Shown here piece after piece: positions 1 through 8,404 of a stretch of 60,683 nt of DNA; the first letter of the stretch is position 1; every line of letters begins with the position of its first letter. A program made the position numbers and the translations under genes. The stretch is from Pelosinus fermentans (lineage in GTDB: Bacteria; Bacillota; Negativicutes; DSM-13327): positions 54,618 to 115,300 of the forward strand of contig DJJR01000067.1 in assembly GCA_002434245.1 (NCBI GenBank). The letters are read 5' to 3'. The notes beneath the pieces are model-generated. The model had not been told where the DNA came from, searched no databases, and worked only from the letters and a program-made list of their open reading frames with translations.

Positions 1-31
1 TCCAGACCTTTAATGGTTTATGAGTAAAATG

Positions 32-415
32 TTATTGCGACAAAGAGGAAGGTGCGGACTGCTCACAGGTCAAATCTTTTGCAGTGACTTCAACTTCGTT
101 TGCATAGTTAAGTCCCCATTGGCATAAAGTAGCTAATATAGGCAAAAGACTTTTTCCTGCTTCTGTAAGAGAGTATTCTACTTTGGGGGGGATCTGTGTA
201 TAAATGTAACGATGTACAAGTCCATCCGCTTCTAAGTCTCTTAATTGCTGGGTCAGCATCTTTTGAGTGATTTGTGGTAAAGTTCTTTTCAGTTCACTAA
301 ATCGCAGAGTATTTTCACCTAAATGCCAAAGAATCAAGGATTTCCATTTCCCGCCAATGAGATCTAAGGTTAATTCCATAGAACATTGGTATTGAATATT
401 TTTGTATTGAATCAT
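32..415 (-). CDS. HxlR-family winged-helix transcriptional regulator
   Basis: DNA-binding regulator of the HxlR/DUF24 class, which usually senses redox or electrophile stress through an N-terminal cysteine. The protein (127 aa) begins MIQYKNIQYQCSMEL and carries the family signature DLIGGKWKSLILWHL at about residues 20-34, followed by a winged helix ending in a PKVEYSLTEAGKSL wing. A longer reading starts 7 codons upstream, but the AGGAG lies inside that extension, 8 nt before the ATG at 415, so 415 is preferred. It is divergent from the flavin reductase-like gene at 583, its likely target. The lone N-terminal Cys matches the redox-active Cys of YodB/HypR-type members; that role is inferred. 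Confidence 0.9.
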   Translation of the reverse strand: MIQYKNIQYQCSMELTLDLIGGKWKSLILWHLGENTLRFSELKRTLPQITQKMLTQQLRDLEADGLVHRYIYTQIPPKVEYSLTEAGKSLLPILATLCQWGLNYANEVEVTAKDLTCEQSAPSSLSQ

Positions 416-449
416 ATTATTCACTCCTAATGACATAACGGTATAAAAA

Positions 450-480
450 AAGATACTACCTTACGAATAAGTGCGTACTT
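450..480. promoter_or_regulatory. candidate HxlR operator in divergent promoter region
   Basis: An imperfect inverted repeat lies between the divergent HxlR gene and the flavin reductase gene. One half reads AAGATACTACCTTA, and the other, read from the opposite strand, AAGTACGCACTTA, around a short CGAA centre. Spaced GTA/TAC half-sites are typical of HxlR-type operators. Assignment rests on position and symmetry only. Confidence 0.4.
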
Positions 481-582
481 GTTTTAGCCACTTTTATTGT
501 CTAATATTATATCATGAAAAATATTTTCGGTATAGGAAAATAAATATTGCTATTTTGGGTCTAAAAAGAAGGAGGTAACAAT

Positions 583-1167
583 ATGAAAAAGTCATTAGGT
601 GCAAATACGTTTGCTATGCCATCTCCCGTGTGGGTAGTGGGTTCTTATAGCGAAGGTGGTGAGCCTAATATCATGACAGCTGCTTGGGGCGGCATTTGTT
701 GCTCCGCTCCACCATGTGTGGCAGTATCCTTACAGAAACCGCGGGCTACATATCAAAACATTTTAAATCATCAGGCATTTACCATCAGCATACCTTCCAG
801 CATTCATTTGGTTGAAGCGGATTATGTAGGAATAGCCAGCGGAAAAAAGGCAGATAAATTTTCAGTTGCCAAGTTAACCGTTGTTAAAAGTGATCTTGTT
901 GACGCCCCCTATGTGCAGGAATTTCCTTTAATATTAGAGTGTAAGTTATTACAAGCAATTGAACTTGGTATGCACACACAGTTTATTGGAGAAATTGTAG
1001 ATGTGAAGGCAGAAGAGCATGTGCTCGATGAAAAAGGGGTGCCAACATTAGAAAAAGTAAACCCCTTTATCTTCAGTGCACCGGAAAGAATGTACTATCG
1101 TATTGGTCATCCTTTAGAAAAATCACATTCGATTGGTTTGAAACTGAGAAAAATTCCAGAAGAATAG
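583..1167 (+). CDS. flavin reductase-like (flavoredoxin-type) FMN-binding protein
   Basis: Predicted cytoplasmic FMN-binding split-barrel protein (194 aa) of the flavin reductase-like/flavoredoxin family, which carries electrons or reduces flavin with NAD(P)H. The N-terminal segment PSPVWVVGSY and the following NIMTAAWGGICC/PPCVAVSLQKPRATY region match the FMN-binding part of the family, and length is normal. A textbook AAGGAGG lies 7-8 nt before the ATG. It stands alone and divergent from an HxlR regulator, a common pairing for redox-responsive flavoproteins. The physiological electron partner cannot be read from the sequence. Confidence 0.88.
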   Translation: MKKSLGANTFAMPSPVWVVGSYSEGGEPNIMTAAWGGICCSAPPCVAVSLQKPRATYQNILNHQAFTISIPSSIHLVEADYVGIASGKKADKFSVAKLTVVKSDLVDAPYVQEFPLILECKLLQAIELGMHTQFIGEIVDVKAEEHVLDEKGVPTLEKVNPFIFSAPERMYYRIGHPLEKSHSIGLKLRKIPEE

Positions 1168-1176
1168 AGATATAAG

Positions 1177-1212
1177 AAGAAAGGTGATGGTAGAAAAGCC
1201 ATCGCCTTTCTT
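1177..1212. terminator. hairpin between convergent genes
   Basis: Perfect 14-bp stem (AAGAAAGGTGATGG with its complement) and an 8-nt loop between two convergent genes. There is no long T run on either side, so it is a probable but not ideal bidirectional terminator. Confidence 0.55.
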
Positions 1213-1247
1213 AAGTAAAGCCAATAGTGGCTTGCAAAAGGGTCATA

Positions 1248-2264
1248 TTATTTTTTTTGTGCTTTAATCTTTTCTACAATACCGGCTTCTTGAACTATCT
1301 TAGTTAACCCATGGGTCGCATTTATCCATGTTTCCTCTGAATCTTTAGGACCTAAATATTTAACTTTAAGCCCTAATGTGTCCATTTTTCGTTTGAATTC
1401 TGGATCGTTAATGATTTCCTTAAATCCATTAGCTAGTTTATTTTTTATTTCAATTGGCAACTCTTTTGGTGCGGCAATTCCGTACCAATTATCGCACACA
1501 ACATTCAAGCCATATTCCTTAAAAGTTGGAATCTCTGTAAAGATGGGATCAGTCAAACGTTCTTCACCTGCAACAGCCAAGACTCTAACGTTCCCATTTT
1601 TTATATGTTCCTTAACAGACGCTGGAGTAACTACGATTACTTGAACATGTCCACCTAATAAGCTTGCAGTAGATTCTGCTGCACTTTGAAAAGGAACCTG
1701 TTCAAGCTGAATATCTGCAGATTTAGCAAATGTTTCGCCAGCAATATGAGAAATGCCACCTATACCTGCATGACCAAATTTAATTGCAGACGGATGCTGC
1801 CTTGCATATTCAATCAAATCATTCAAGTTTTTCCATGGTTGATCAGCTTTGATAGCCATTACCATCGATAATTCTGAAATTTGTACAAGAGGATCTAAAG
1901 CTGTTGGATAATTATATTTTGTTGGACCATACAATGGTTGTAGTATTACTTCGATTGAAGTCATGCCAAGTGTATAACCATCTGGAGTGGATCCGGCCAC
2001 TTCATTCCAACCAATAGTGCCAGTTCCTCCTGGCTTGTTAACGATGACTAAAGGCTGACCTAATTGGGTAGGGGCTTCTTTTTCCAATAATCGGGCTACT
2101 AAATCAGTACCACCGCCGACACCGAAGGGAACAATCAAAGTAATAGGTTTATCAGGATAGTTCTTTGCTGTAGTTACCGTTTTGCTTTCCATACTCGTAC
2201 AACCTCCTAATATTAAAATACTTAATAAGCAAGATACAAATAAGATAACAGATCTTTTTGGCAC
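1248..2264 (-). CDS. TctC-type (Bug) solute-binding lipoprotein, copy 1
   Basis: Extracytoplasmic solute receptor of the tripartite tricarboxylate transporter (TTT) family, which presents carboxylates to TctAB. 338 aa. A lipoprotein signal ends in the lipobox LGGC, followed by TSMES. The mature part shows the Bug signatures YPDKPITLIVPFGVGGGTD and VNKPGGTGTIGW. I start at GTG 2264 (VPKRSVILF), because AAAGGAGG sits 7 nt upstream; an ATG 10 codons earlier lies beyond that site. It is the last of three tandem paralogs downstream of TctB-TctA. Its signal peptide and 5' DNA are almost identical to copy 2, suggesting recent duplication. Ligand unknown. Confidence 0.93.
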   Translation of the reverse strand: MPKRSVILFVSCLLSILILGGCTSMESKTVTTAKNYPDKPITLIVPFGVGGGTDLVARLLEKEAPTQLGQPLVIVNKPGGTGTIGWNEVAGSTPDGYTLGMTSIEVILQPLYGPTKYNYPTALDPLVQISELSMVMAIKADQPWKNLNDLIEYARQHPSAIKFGHAGIGGISHIAGETFAKSADIQLEQVPFQSAAESTASLLGGHVQVIVVTPASVKEHIKNGNVRVLAVAGEERLTDPIFTEIPTFKEYGLNVVCDNWYGIAAPKELPIEIKNKLANGFKEIINDPEFKRKMDTLGLKVKYLGPKDSEETWINATHGLTKIVQEAGIVEKIKAQKK

Positions 2265-2353
2265 TTCATGCCCTCCTTTGTGATCGTTATACAAAGCCTA
2301 AAAAAACAGGAGCTTGTTATTAAAAGAATTCTATTGCTCAATAATGAGTTGAA

Positions 2354-3370
2354 TTATTTTTTTTGTGCTTTGATCTTTTCAGCAATACCGGTTTCTTGTA
2401 CCGTTTTAGTTAATTTTTGTCGTTCTGTTAACCATTTTTCTTGTGATTCTTTAGGACCTAAATAAGTTACCTTTAAACCAAGGTTTTTCATGTTTTTTAC
2501 AAACTCAGGATCATTAATCATTGCTTTCAATCCTTGAGTTAATTTTATCTTAGCTTCATCTGGTAAATCTTTGGGGGCGGCTATCCCATACCAGTTAGTA
2601 CATACAACGTCTAAATTCTGTTCTTTAAACGTAGGAACATTTATAAAATCTGGTTCATCTAGTCGCTGCTCACTTGCCACAGCCAAGACTTTGACCATTC
2701 CATTTTTCATCTGTTCTTTAACAGAGGCCGGGTTAAGAAAGGCAACTTGAATATGTCCACCTAGCAAACTTGCCATTGCTTCGGCTGCACTTTGATAAGG
2801 GACTTGCTCAAGCTGAATATTAGCAGCTTGAGCAAAAGTTTCCCCAGTGACATGACCTATTGTGCCCATACCGCCATGTCCAAATTTGATTTCTCTTGGG
2901 TGCTGCTTAGCATAAGACATTAGATCAATGATATTTTGCAAAGGTTCTTCAGCTTTAACCACCATTACCATTGATAAATCTGCAATATGTACAAGGGGAT
3001 CTAAAGCAGTAGGATAATTATATTTGGTTGTTCCATATAGAGGCTGCAATATTACTTCTACACCTGTCATACCAAGAGTATAGCCGTCGGGGTTTGCACT
3101 TGCCAATTCATTCCATCCAATTGTGCCTGCTCCTCCTGGTTTATTAATAATAATTAGGGGTTGTCCTAAATTAACAGGTGCGCTTTTTTCCAGTAAACGG
3201 GCTACTAAATCCATGCCACCACCGACACCGAAGGGAACAATCAGAGTAATCGGCTTATCAGGATATTTTTTTACTGTCGTTGCTGCTTTATTTTCCATAC
3301 TCGTACAACCTCCTAATAGTAAAATACTTAATAGGCAAGATACAAATAAGATAACAGATCTTTTTGGCAC
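2354..3370 (-). CDS. TctC-type (Bug) solute-binding lipoprotein, copy 2
   Basis: Second tandem TTT solute receptor (338 aa, GTG start with AGGAGG just upstream, same logic as copy 1). Signal peptide and lipobox (LLGGCTSMEN) are nearly the same as copy 1. The family motifs PFGVGGGMDLVARLLEK and NKPGGAGTIGWNE are present. The mature domain diverges from its neighbours mainly in the C-terminal lobe, for example NWYGIAAPKDLPDEAKIKL. Such spread is what one expects if the copies bind different carboxylates and share one TctAB membrane unit, but this is inference. Confidence 0.93.
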   Translation of the reverse strand: MPKRSVILFVSCLLSILLLGGCTSMENKAATTVKKYPDKPITLIVPFGVGGGMDLVARLLEKSAPVNLGQPLIIINKPGGAGTIGWNELASANPDGYTLGMTGVEVILQPLYGTTKYNYPTALDPLVHIADLSMVMVVKAEEPLQNIIDLMSYAKQHPREIKFGHGGMGTIGHVTGETFAQAANIQLEQVPYQSAAEAMASLLGGHIQVAFLNPASVKEQMKNGMVKVLAVASEQRLDEPDFINVPTFKEQNLDVVCTNWYGIAAPKDLPDEAKIKLTQGLKAMINDPEFVKNMKNLGLKVTYLGPKESQEKWLTERQKLTKTVQETGIAEKIKAQKK

Positions 3371-3396
3371 TTCATGACCTCCTATTGTTATTATCA

Positions 3397-3434
3397 AAGA
3401 AATAGGGGATATACTGAAAAAATCCCCTATCTTT
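3397..3434 (-). terminator. intra-operon hairpin between tctC copies 3 and 2
   Basis: Inverted repeat with ATAGGGGAT/ATCCCCTAT cores extended by AAAG/CTTT arms, lying in the 76-nt gap between two TctC genes. It could act as a partial terminator or an mRNA stability/processing element that sets receptor levels. No strong T run is seen. Confidence 0.4.
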
Positions 3435-3446
3435 GTGAAGATTCTA

Positions 3447-4463
3447 TTATTTCTTTTGTGTTTTAATTAAGTCTAAAATTCCAGTTGCTTGTACTGTTTT
3501 AGATAGTTTCTGGTTTTCTGTCAGCCACTTTTCTTGTGATTCTTTTGGACCTAAATAGGAAAATTCAAATCCTAAGTTTTCTATGTTTTTTTGGAATTCA
3601 GGATCATTAATGATTGCTTCAAATCCTTTAGCCAATTTATTTTTTACTTCCACTGGTAAGTCTTTGGGAGCAGCAATGCCATGCCAACTACTGCAAACAA
3701 CATCTAATCCTTGCTCTTTAAATGTAGGTGCATTTGCAAAAACAGGATCTTTGAGTCGATGCTCGCTTGCTACTGCTAGTATTCTTACGGTTCCATTTTT
3801 GACATGTTCTTTAACAGACGCTGGGTTTGTAAAAAGAACTTGGATATGTCCTCCTAGCAAACTTGCTGTTGCCTCTGCAGATCCTTGGAAAGGAACTTGT
3901 TCGAGGCGTATATCTGCCGATTTAGCAAGCATTTCTCCTGTAACATGACCTGTTGTGCCCATACCTCCGTGCCCAAACTTAATTTCTCCTGGTTTCTTTT
4001 TAGCGTACTGAATTAGCTCATCAAGGTCTTTCCATGGTTGAGTATCTTGGACTACCATTACTATTGATAATTCAGCAATTTGAGCAAGTGGATCTAAAGC
4101 AGTAAGATAATGGTACTTGGTTTGACCATATAGAGGCTGCAATATGATTTCCACTCCAGTCATACCTAAGGTATAACCATCTGAACTACCAGCTACTTCA
4201 TTCCAGCCGATAGTTCCAGCTCCTCCTGGTTTATTAACAATAACTAAAGGTTGTCCCAAATATTTAAGAGCGTTTTTTTCTAATAAGCGAGCTACCAGAT
4301 CTGTACCACCTCCTACACCAAAGGGAACAATAAGAGTGATCGGCTTATCTGGGTACTTACTGGTTGCAGGAATTGCTTTATTCTCCATGCTCGTACAACC
4401 TCCCACGATGATTGATAAAACCAATAGACATGTAAACACAGAAAGCAATGTTTTTCTTCTCAC
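3447..4463 (-). CDS. TctC-type (Bug) solute-binding lipoprotein, copy 3
   Basis: First-transcribed of the three receptors and the one next to TctA (21-nt gap). 338 aa from a GTG start (VRRKTLL) behind AAAGGAGAGG. It has a lipoprotein signal with GGCTSMEN and the conserved PFGVGGGTDLVARLLEK and NKPGGAGTIGWNEVAG motifs. It differs more from copies 1 and 2 than they do from each other, notably in the signal peptide, so it is probably the older member. It works with TctAB at the outer face of the inner membrane. Substrate not deducible. Confidence 0.93.
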   Translation of the reverse strand: MRRKTLLSVFTCLLVLSIIVGGCTSMENKAIPATSKYPDKPITLIVPFGVGGGTDLVARLLEKNALKYLGQPLVIVNKPGGAGTIGWNEVAGSSDGYTLGMTGVEIILQPLYGQTKYHYLTALDPLAQIAELSIVMVVQDTQPWKDLDELIQYAKKKPGEIKFGHGGMGTTGHVTGEMLAKSADIRLEQVPFQGSAEATASLLGGHIQVLFTNPASVKEHVKNGTVRILAVASEHRLKDPVFANAPTFKEQGLDVVCSSWHGIAAPKDLPVEVKNKLAKGFEAIINDPEFQKNIENLGFEFSYLGPKESQEKWLTENQKLSKTVQATGILDLIKTQKK

Positions 4464-4483
4464 TACATCCTCTCCTTTATATA

Positions 4484-5995
4484 TTAATTAACATTTAACT
4501 CCTTTCTTTTGTTATTGAGTTTGGTAACCCATGTAACGAAGTTATACAAAATAACAATCGCTCCTAGAGATAGAATGGTAGCTGCAAGTGGTCGGGTAAT
4601 AAATGCCCATATATCACCGTTGCAAATGATTAACCCTTGGGTTAATCCTCGTTCTAATTCTGGTCCTAATACCAAGCCAATGATCAATGGACTTGGTTCA
4701 AAACCTACCCGCTGCAGTAGAAAGCCTAAAATGCCGAAAAAAATGACCCATATCAAATCAAATATGCTGTTATTAATGGAGTAGGCACCGGTAAGGGTGA
4801 CTACTGCTACTAAAGGCATAAGGATATTGAGCGGGGTTTTAAGAAGTTGAACAAAAACACCGATAAGAGGCAAATTAATAATCAATAGAAGGACATTACC
4901 GATGTACATACTGGCGATGAGTCCCCAAAAAAGCTCGGGTCGTTCAGTTATTAATGACGGACCGGGAGTAATACCATGAATCATAAAGCCACTGAGCAAA
5001 ATTGCAGTTGCTCCGCAAAAGGGCAGTCCTAAAGACATCAAGGGGATCATCGTAGCTGAAATGGCTGAGTTATTGGCAGACTCTGGACCAGCGACTCCCT
5101 CAATTGCGCCGTGTCCAAATTCCTCGGGATGCTTACTGCAGCGTTTTTCCAGCCCATAGGATATGAAACTCGATATGGTTGCTGCAGGACCAGGTAATAA
5201 ACCTACCAGAAAGCCGACAATTCCACCACGAAACATAGGAGTGATAGAACGTTGCCATTCTTCTTTTGTAGGATATAAATCGCGAAATTTTACGGTGGGA
5301 ATATCTGGTTTGGCATCAGCATGAGTCATAGCCGTTAAAATTTCTCCAATGCCGAAGAGTCCCATGGCTATAATCGATAAGTCGAACCCTCTATCTAATT
5401 CATCAATACCAAAGGTGAAACGACTGATGCCAGACAAACTGTCCAATCCGATGGTACTTAATATGATACCGATGACAGCCATGAGAGCAGACTTAAGTGT
5501 GGAAGTGCCAGTTAGTTTGGATAATAGGATTAAACCGACTAAGGCAAGAGAAAAATATTCAGGTGGTCCAAAGGCCAGTGCAGCCTGCGCTAATGGTGGG
5601 GCTAGCAAGGTAAGCCCGATAAGACCGATGGTGCCAGCAATAAAAGACCCAATGGCAGAAATGGCTAACGCTGCTCCAGCTCGTCCCTTTTGTCCCATGG
5701 GATATCCATCTAAACAGGTAACCACGGAAGCTGCCTCTCCAGGTACGTTGATTAAGATAGAAGTGGTAGAACCTCCGTATTTAGAGCCATAATAAATCCC
5801 TGCGAACATGATGAGTGCAGCAGTACTGTCCATACCGTAGCTAAAAGGGAGTAATAAGGCAATGGCGCTAACAGTATCAATTCCTGGTAGTACGCCTACT
5901 AATGTGCCAATTAAGACCCCAATGATACAAGATAATAAATTTGCTGGAATAATACTTACGGAAACTCCTTGGAGCAGCAGGTTCAAGATATCCAA
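4484..5995 (-). CDS. tctA: tripartite tricarboxylate transporter large membrane subunit TctA
   Basis: Main permease subunit (503 aa, about 12 membrane segments) of a TTT carboxylate transporter. It carries the family motifs GIYYGSKYGGSTTSILINVP near residue 66 and a second PGP/SxxSY region (GLLPGPAATISSFISYGLEK) near residue 265. The start is TTG (LDILNLL) with CTGGAGGT 6 nt upstream. It sits between TctB (16-nt gap) and the first TctC copy, in the standard B-A-C order. The family uses an electrochemical gradient rather than ATP. Complete, with no oddities in the reading frame. Confidence 0.95.
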   Translation of the reverse strand: MDILNLLLQGVSVSIIPANLLSCIIGVLIGTLVGVLPGIDTVSAIALLLPFSYGMDSTAALIMFAGIYYGSKYGGSTTSILINVPGEAASVVTCLDGYPMGQKGRAGAALAISAIGSFIAGTIGLIGLTLLAPPLAQAALAFGPPEYFSLALVGLILLSKLTGTSTLKSALMAVIGIILSTIGLDSLSGISRFTFGIDELDRGFDLSIIAMGLFGIGEILTAMTHADAKPDIPTVKFRDLYPTKEEWQRSITPMFRGGIVGFLVGLLPGPAATISSFISYGLEKRCSKHPEEFGHGAIEGVAGPESANNSAISATMIPLMSLGLPFCGATAILLSGFMIHGITPGPSLITERPELFWGLIASMYIGNVLLLIINLPLIGVFVQLLKTPLNILMPLVAVVTLTGAYSINNSIFDLIWVIFFGILGFLLQRVGFEPSPLIIGLVLGPELERGLTQGLIICNGDIWAFITRPLAATILSLGAIVILYNFVTWVTKLNNKRKELNVN

Positions 5996-6011
5996 TTCTT
6001 TACCTCCAGTT

Positions 6012-6431
6012 CTATGGTAATGCGACTTTTAAATAGTAGGAAAATAATAGATAAAATGCAGCAGAGCCACAAAAGGAAATAGCTAAGGGAACCCTCCAGC
6101 CTGAGGTATCAGCTACCTTAAATAAATAGAATAGGAATAGAAAGGATGCAACGAAATAGCCGACAATAGTTAAAATCATCAGATAAAATATCAAGCCAAT
6201 AAGGATAAATAAAAATTTTGTCCAGTTTACGGCTTCTTTATTGGTAGTCTTTTTAAATCGAAATTGGCGAAAAATGAGAAGCGAAGATAATAGCAAGGCA
6301 GTGATTCCTGCTAGATTTGGCAAGAATCCAGATTTAGGCGAATTAAGAGCCCCGAAAGTGAATTCTTGTGCCCAGTACAAATACGTTAAGCTGCCAATCA
6401 GAAATAGCAGAGAAATTATTTTCTCAATCAT
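6012..6431 (-). CDS. tctB: tripartite tricarboxylate transporter small membrane subunit TctB
   Basis: Small four-helix membrane subunit (139 aa from the ATG at 6431; 142 aa from an upstream GTG). AGAGGTGG lies 5 nt before the ATG, which favours the shorter form. It is hydrophobic throughout, with an early PKSGFLPNLAG stretch typical of TctB and helices near residues 5-22, 37-55, 70-100 and 105-135. It is flanked by the sensor kinase upstream and TctA downstream, all in one direction, so likely co-transcribed. Confidence 0.88.
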   Translation of the reverse strand: MIEKIISLLFLIGSLTYLYWAQEFTFGALNSPKSGFLPNLAGITALLLSSLLIFRQFRFKKTTNKEAVNWTKFLFILIGLIFYLMILTIVGYFVASFLFLFYLFKVADTSGWRVPLAISFCGSAAFYLLFSYYLKVALP

Positions 6432-6490
6432 GTTTACCACCTCTATTTGAAGAATGCTTATACTGGTATTGTTTTAGAAGATACAGTATT

Positions 6491-7924
6491 CTATAAAATG
6501 GATTGAAATTCGATTGTAAAGGTAGTACCTTCTTCCAGTTCGCTAGTGATGGAGAGAGTTGCTGCATGACGATGTACGATACGGTAGCAAACAGCCAGTC
6601 CTAAGCCTGTGCCATGATCTTTTGTAGTAAAAAAGGGTGTTCCCAGTTTGTCTATATCTTCTTTTGGTATACCAAGGCCATGATCTGTTATGGACAATAC
6701 TACTTTTTGCTGCTCATTCTGTTTGGTGCTGATGTGGATTAAACCGCCGGCAGGCATTGCATCTAATCCATTTCGAACCATGTTGAAAATCAACTGGTGA
6801 ATACTGTCCTGATCCAAAAACAGGAGTGGAATGTCACCTAAAGAAATTGTAATATCACTATTATTGCGTAAGGCATCTGCCTGTATTAAAGGATAAATAT
6901 CGCAAATGATATCATTTAAGTTGTTTTCTGAGAAATTCATGGCTCTATTCTTGGCAAGGGCTAGGAATTCTGTAATAATCTTATTTGCGCGATCAATTTC
7001 ATCGATCATTAGACTAAACTTTTCCTTCTGGTTAGCGAATTCTTGCTTGTTTCCCATAAACTGTAGTAAACCTCTTACTGTCGTCATGGGGTTTCGTACT
7101 TCATGAGCAATACCTGCTGCCATTTCGCCAATAATATTCAAGCGATCAAGACGAGTCATCTTCTCTGTTTGATCACTGATATATTTTAATATAGGAGTAA
7201 ATTCGGCTAATTCACTATTAAAGTTATTGGTGCATCCATGCAGAATTCCTTCAGCGAATAGCTGCAAATCCTTTTTCAACTTATTGAAGAGTTCACGAAA
7301 GATTACAATACATACCAATAGCATAAAAACGGCTGCCCCAAGGGTATTTACCGTTCGCTTCCACATGGCTGCATTTACAGCATCTTGATTAATTGCAGCG
7401 AAAGCATGACCAATAATGTTGCCATTACGATCCGTGACTGGCCTAACATGAATAATTGCATTGGCACCATGCCATACTAGTGAATTTTTTCGTTCTATGA
7501 ATTTTTCTGTGTCATTGTAAAAAACTTTTTTAAACGGTTTCCCATCGATTCCCAATAATATGGAAACATCAGCATGGGGACCAATGGCTACAATACTTTC
7601 GTGTTCCAGAGAATAAAAACCAAATTTTATAATATTGGATGGTACGAGTATAGATTGTAAGACAGGTTGAAGTTCATGATTTATGGTCATAATTTCTTGC
7701 TGAGTTGATTGAAGGGCACCATGGTTAGCTGCAATATCACTAAAAGAACCTTCAGGTTTTTTTTTGACAAGAAAATCAGTAATAGATACAAGCCACAGGG
7801 CATTTTTCTCATTTTCTTCTTGCAAAGACAGCCAAAGATTATGAACAGTAACAGTGATCATGAGCAACAAAACAACACAAATGATTTTATAATTAAGCTT
7901 TGTTGTTAGGTTTATTTTTTTCAC
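6491..7924 (-). CDS. membrane sensor histidine kinase heading the TTT operon
   Basis: Sensor kinase (477 aa from GTG 7924, preceded by AGAGGTG; a longer reading adds 10 codons). Layout: a membrane segment near residues 8-26, an outside domain of about 160 residues probably of Cache type, a second membrane segment (VFMLLVCIVIF), a HisKA H-box GEMAAGIAHEVRNPMTTVRG, and a HATPase with N box MVRNGLDAMP and G boxes DHGLGIPKED and HGTGLGLAVC. It resembles DctB/NtrY-type kinases that sense carboxylates. It probably controls the TctBAC genes behind it. No response regulator lies next to it, so its partner must be elsewhere. Confidence 0.9.
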   Translation of the reverse strand: MKKINLTTKLNYKIICVVLLLMITVTVHNLWLSLQEENEKNALWLVSITDFLVKKKPEGSFSDIAANHGALQSTQQEIMTINHELQPVLQSILVPSNIIKFGFYSLEHESIVAIGPHADVSILLGIDGKPFKKVFYNDTEKFIERKNSLVWHGANAIIHVRPVTDRNGNIIGHAFAAINQDAVNAAMWKRTVNTLGAAVFMLLVCIVIFRELFNKLKKDLQLFAEGILHGCTNNFNSELAEFTPILKYISDQTEKMTRLDRLNIIGEMAAGIAHEVRNPMTTVRGLLQFMGNKQEFANQKEKFSLMIDEIDRANKIITEFLALAKNRAMNFSENNLNDIICDIYPLIQADALRNNSDITISLGDIPLLFLDQDSIHQLIFNMVRNGLDAMPAGGLIHISTKQNEQQKVVLSITDHGLGIPKEDIDKLGTPFFTTKDHGTGLGLAVCYRIVHRHAATLSITSELEEGTTFTIEFQSIL

Positions 7925-8090
7925 TGTTTTGGCACCTCTAATGCACATTTTCAATACATAAAGATAATTCTACAAATTTCTACAATTGTTTCCACGTTTT
8001 TCTAGATATGTACAAATTTTCTTAATTAATAATTTTACTTCGCCAATAAATGGCAAAATCCTTTTTGGTTATGTGTAATAGTTTAAAGCA

Positions 8091-8149
8091 AATAAAGAGG
8101 CAGTTTCCCTAGGATTGTTTTGGCCCCCTAGGGAAACTGCCTCTTTATT
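8091..8149. terminator. strong 23-bp hairpin, likely bidirectional terminator
   Basis: Perfect 23-bp inverted repeat (arms 8091-8113 and 8127-8149, containing GAGGCAGTTTCCCTAGG) with a 13-nt loop. Both outer ends are A/T-rich. It lies upstream of the sensor kinase, separating it from the next minus-strand gene, and the gene-free stretch 7925-8404 consists mainly of this hairpin and two dispersed repeats. Confidence 0.65.
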
Positions 8150-8161
8150 TTGCATCCTCAC

Positions 8162-8231
8162 GTCATTGCGAGCATAGCGAAGCAATCTCCCCCACGTACT
8201 AAGAGGATTGCTTCACTCTGTTCGCAATGAC
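8162..8231. repeat. dispersed palindromic intergenic repeat (GTCATTGCGA type)
   Basis: A 70-bp palindrome. The outer arms GTCATTGCGA/TCGCAATGAC and inner arms GAAGCAATC/GATTGCTTC are perfect, separated on both sides by unmatched 7-nt spacers. This pattern is a known kind of dispersed intergenic repeat in many bacterial genomes (recognised from memory). No coding capacity. Confidence 0.7.
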
Positions 8232-8270
8232 AAATAAGTAAAATTTATATCGGAAAAAGATGAAATTTTA

Positions 8271-8360
8271 TGAACCACAAAGGCACAATGCCGCTGAAAC
8301 GGCACACAAAGGAGTTCACAAAAAATATAAATAAGACCCTTTGCGTCTTTGTGGCTCGAT
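8271..8360. repeat. dispersed inverted repeat (ACCACAAAGG type)
   Basis: Imperfect inverted repeat. The left arm contains AACCACAAAGGCACAA and the right arm, read on the opposite strand, AGCCACAAAGACGCAAAGG; the small internal hairpin TGCCG/CGGCA is also present. A short reading frame crosses it but looks accidental. It belongs with the other GAAG/CACAAAG intergenic palindromes in this window. Confidence 0.6.
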
Positions 8361-8404
8361 TCGTATCAGATTCTTTTATCCTGTCTATGGTTCCCGATTG
8401 TATG

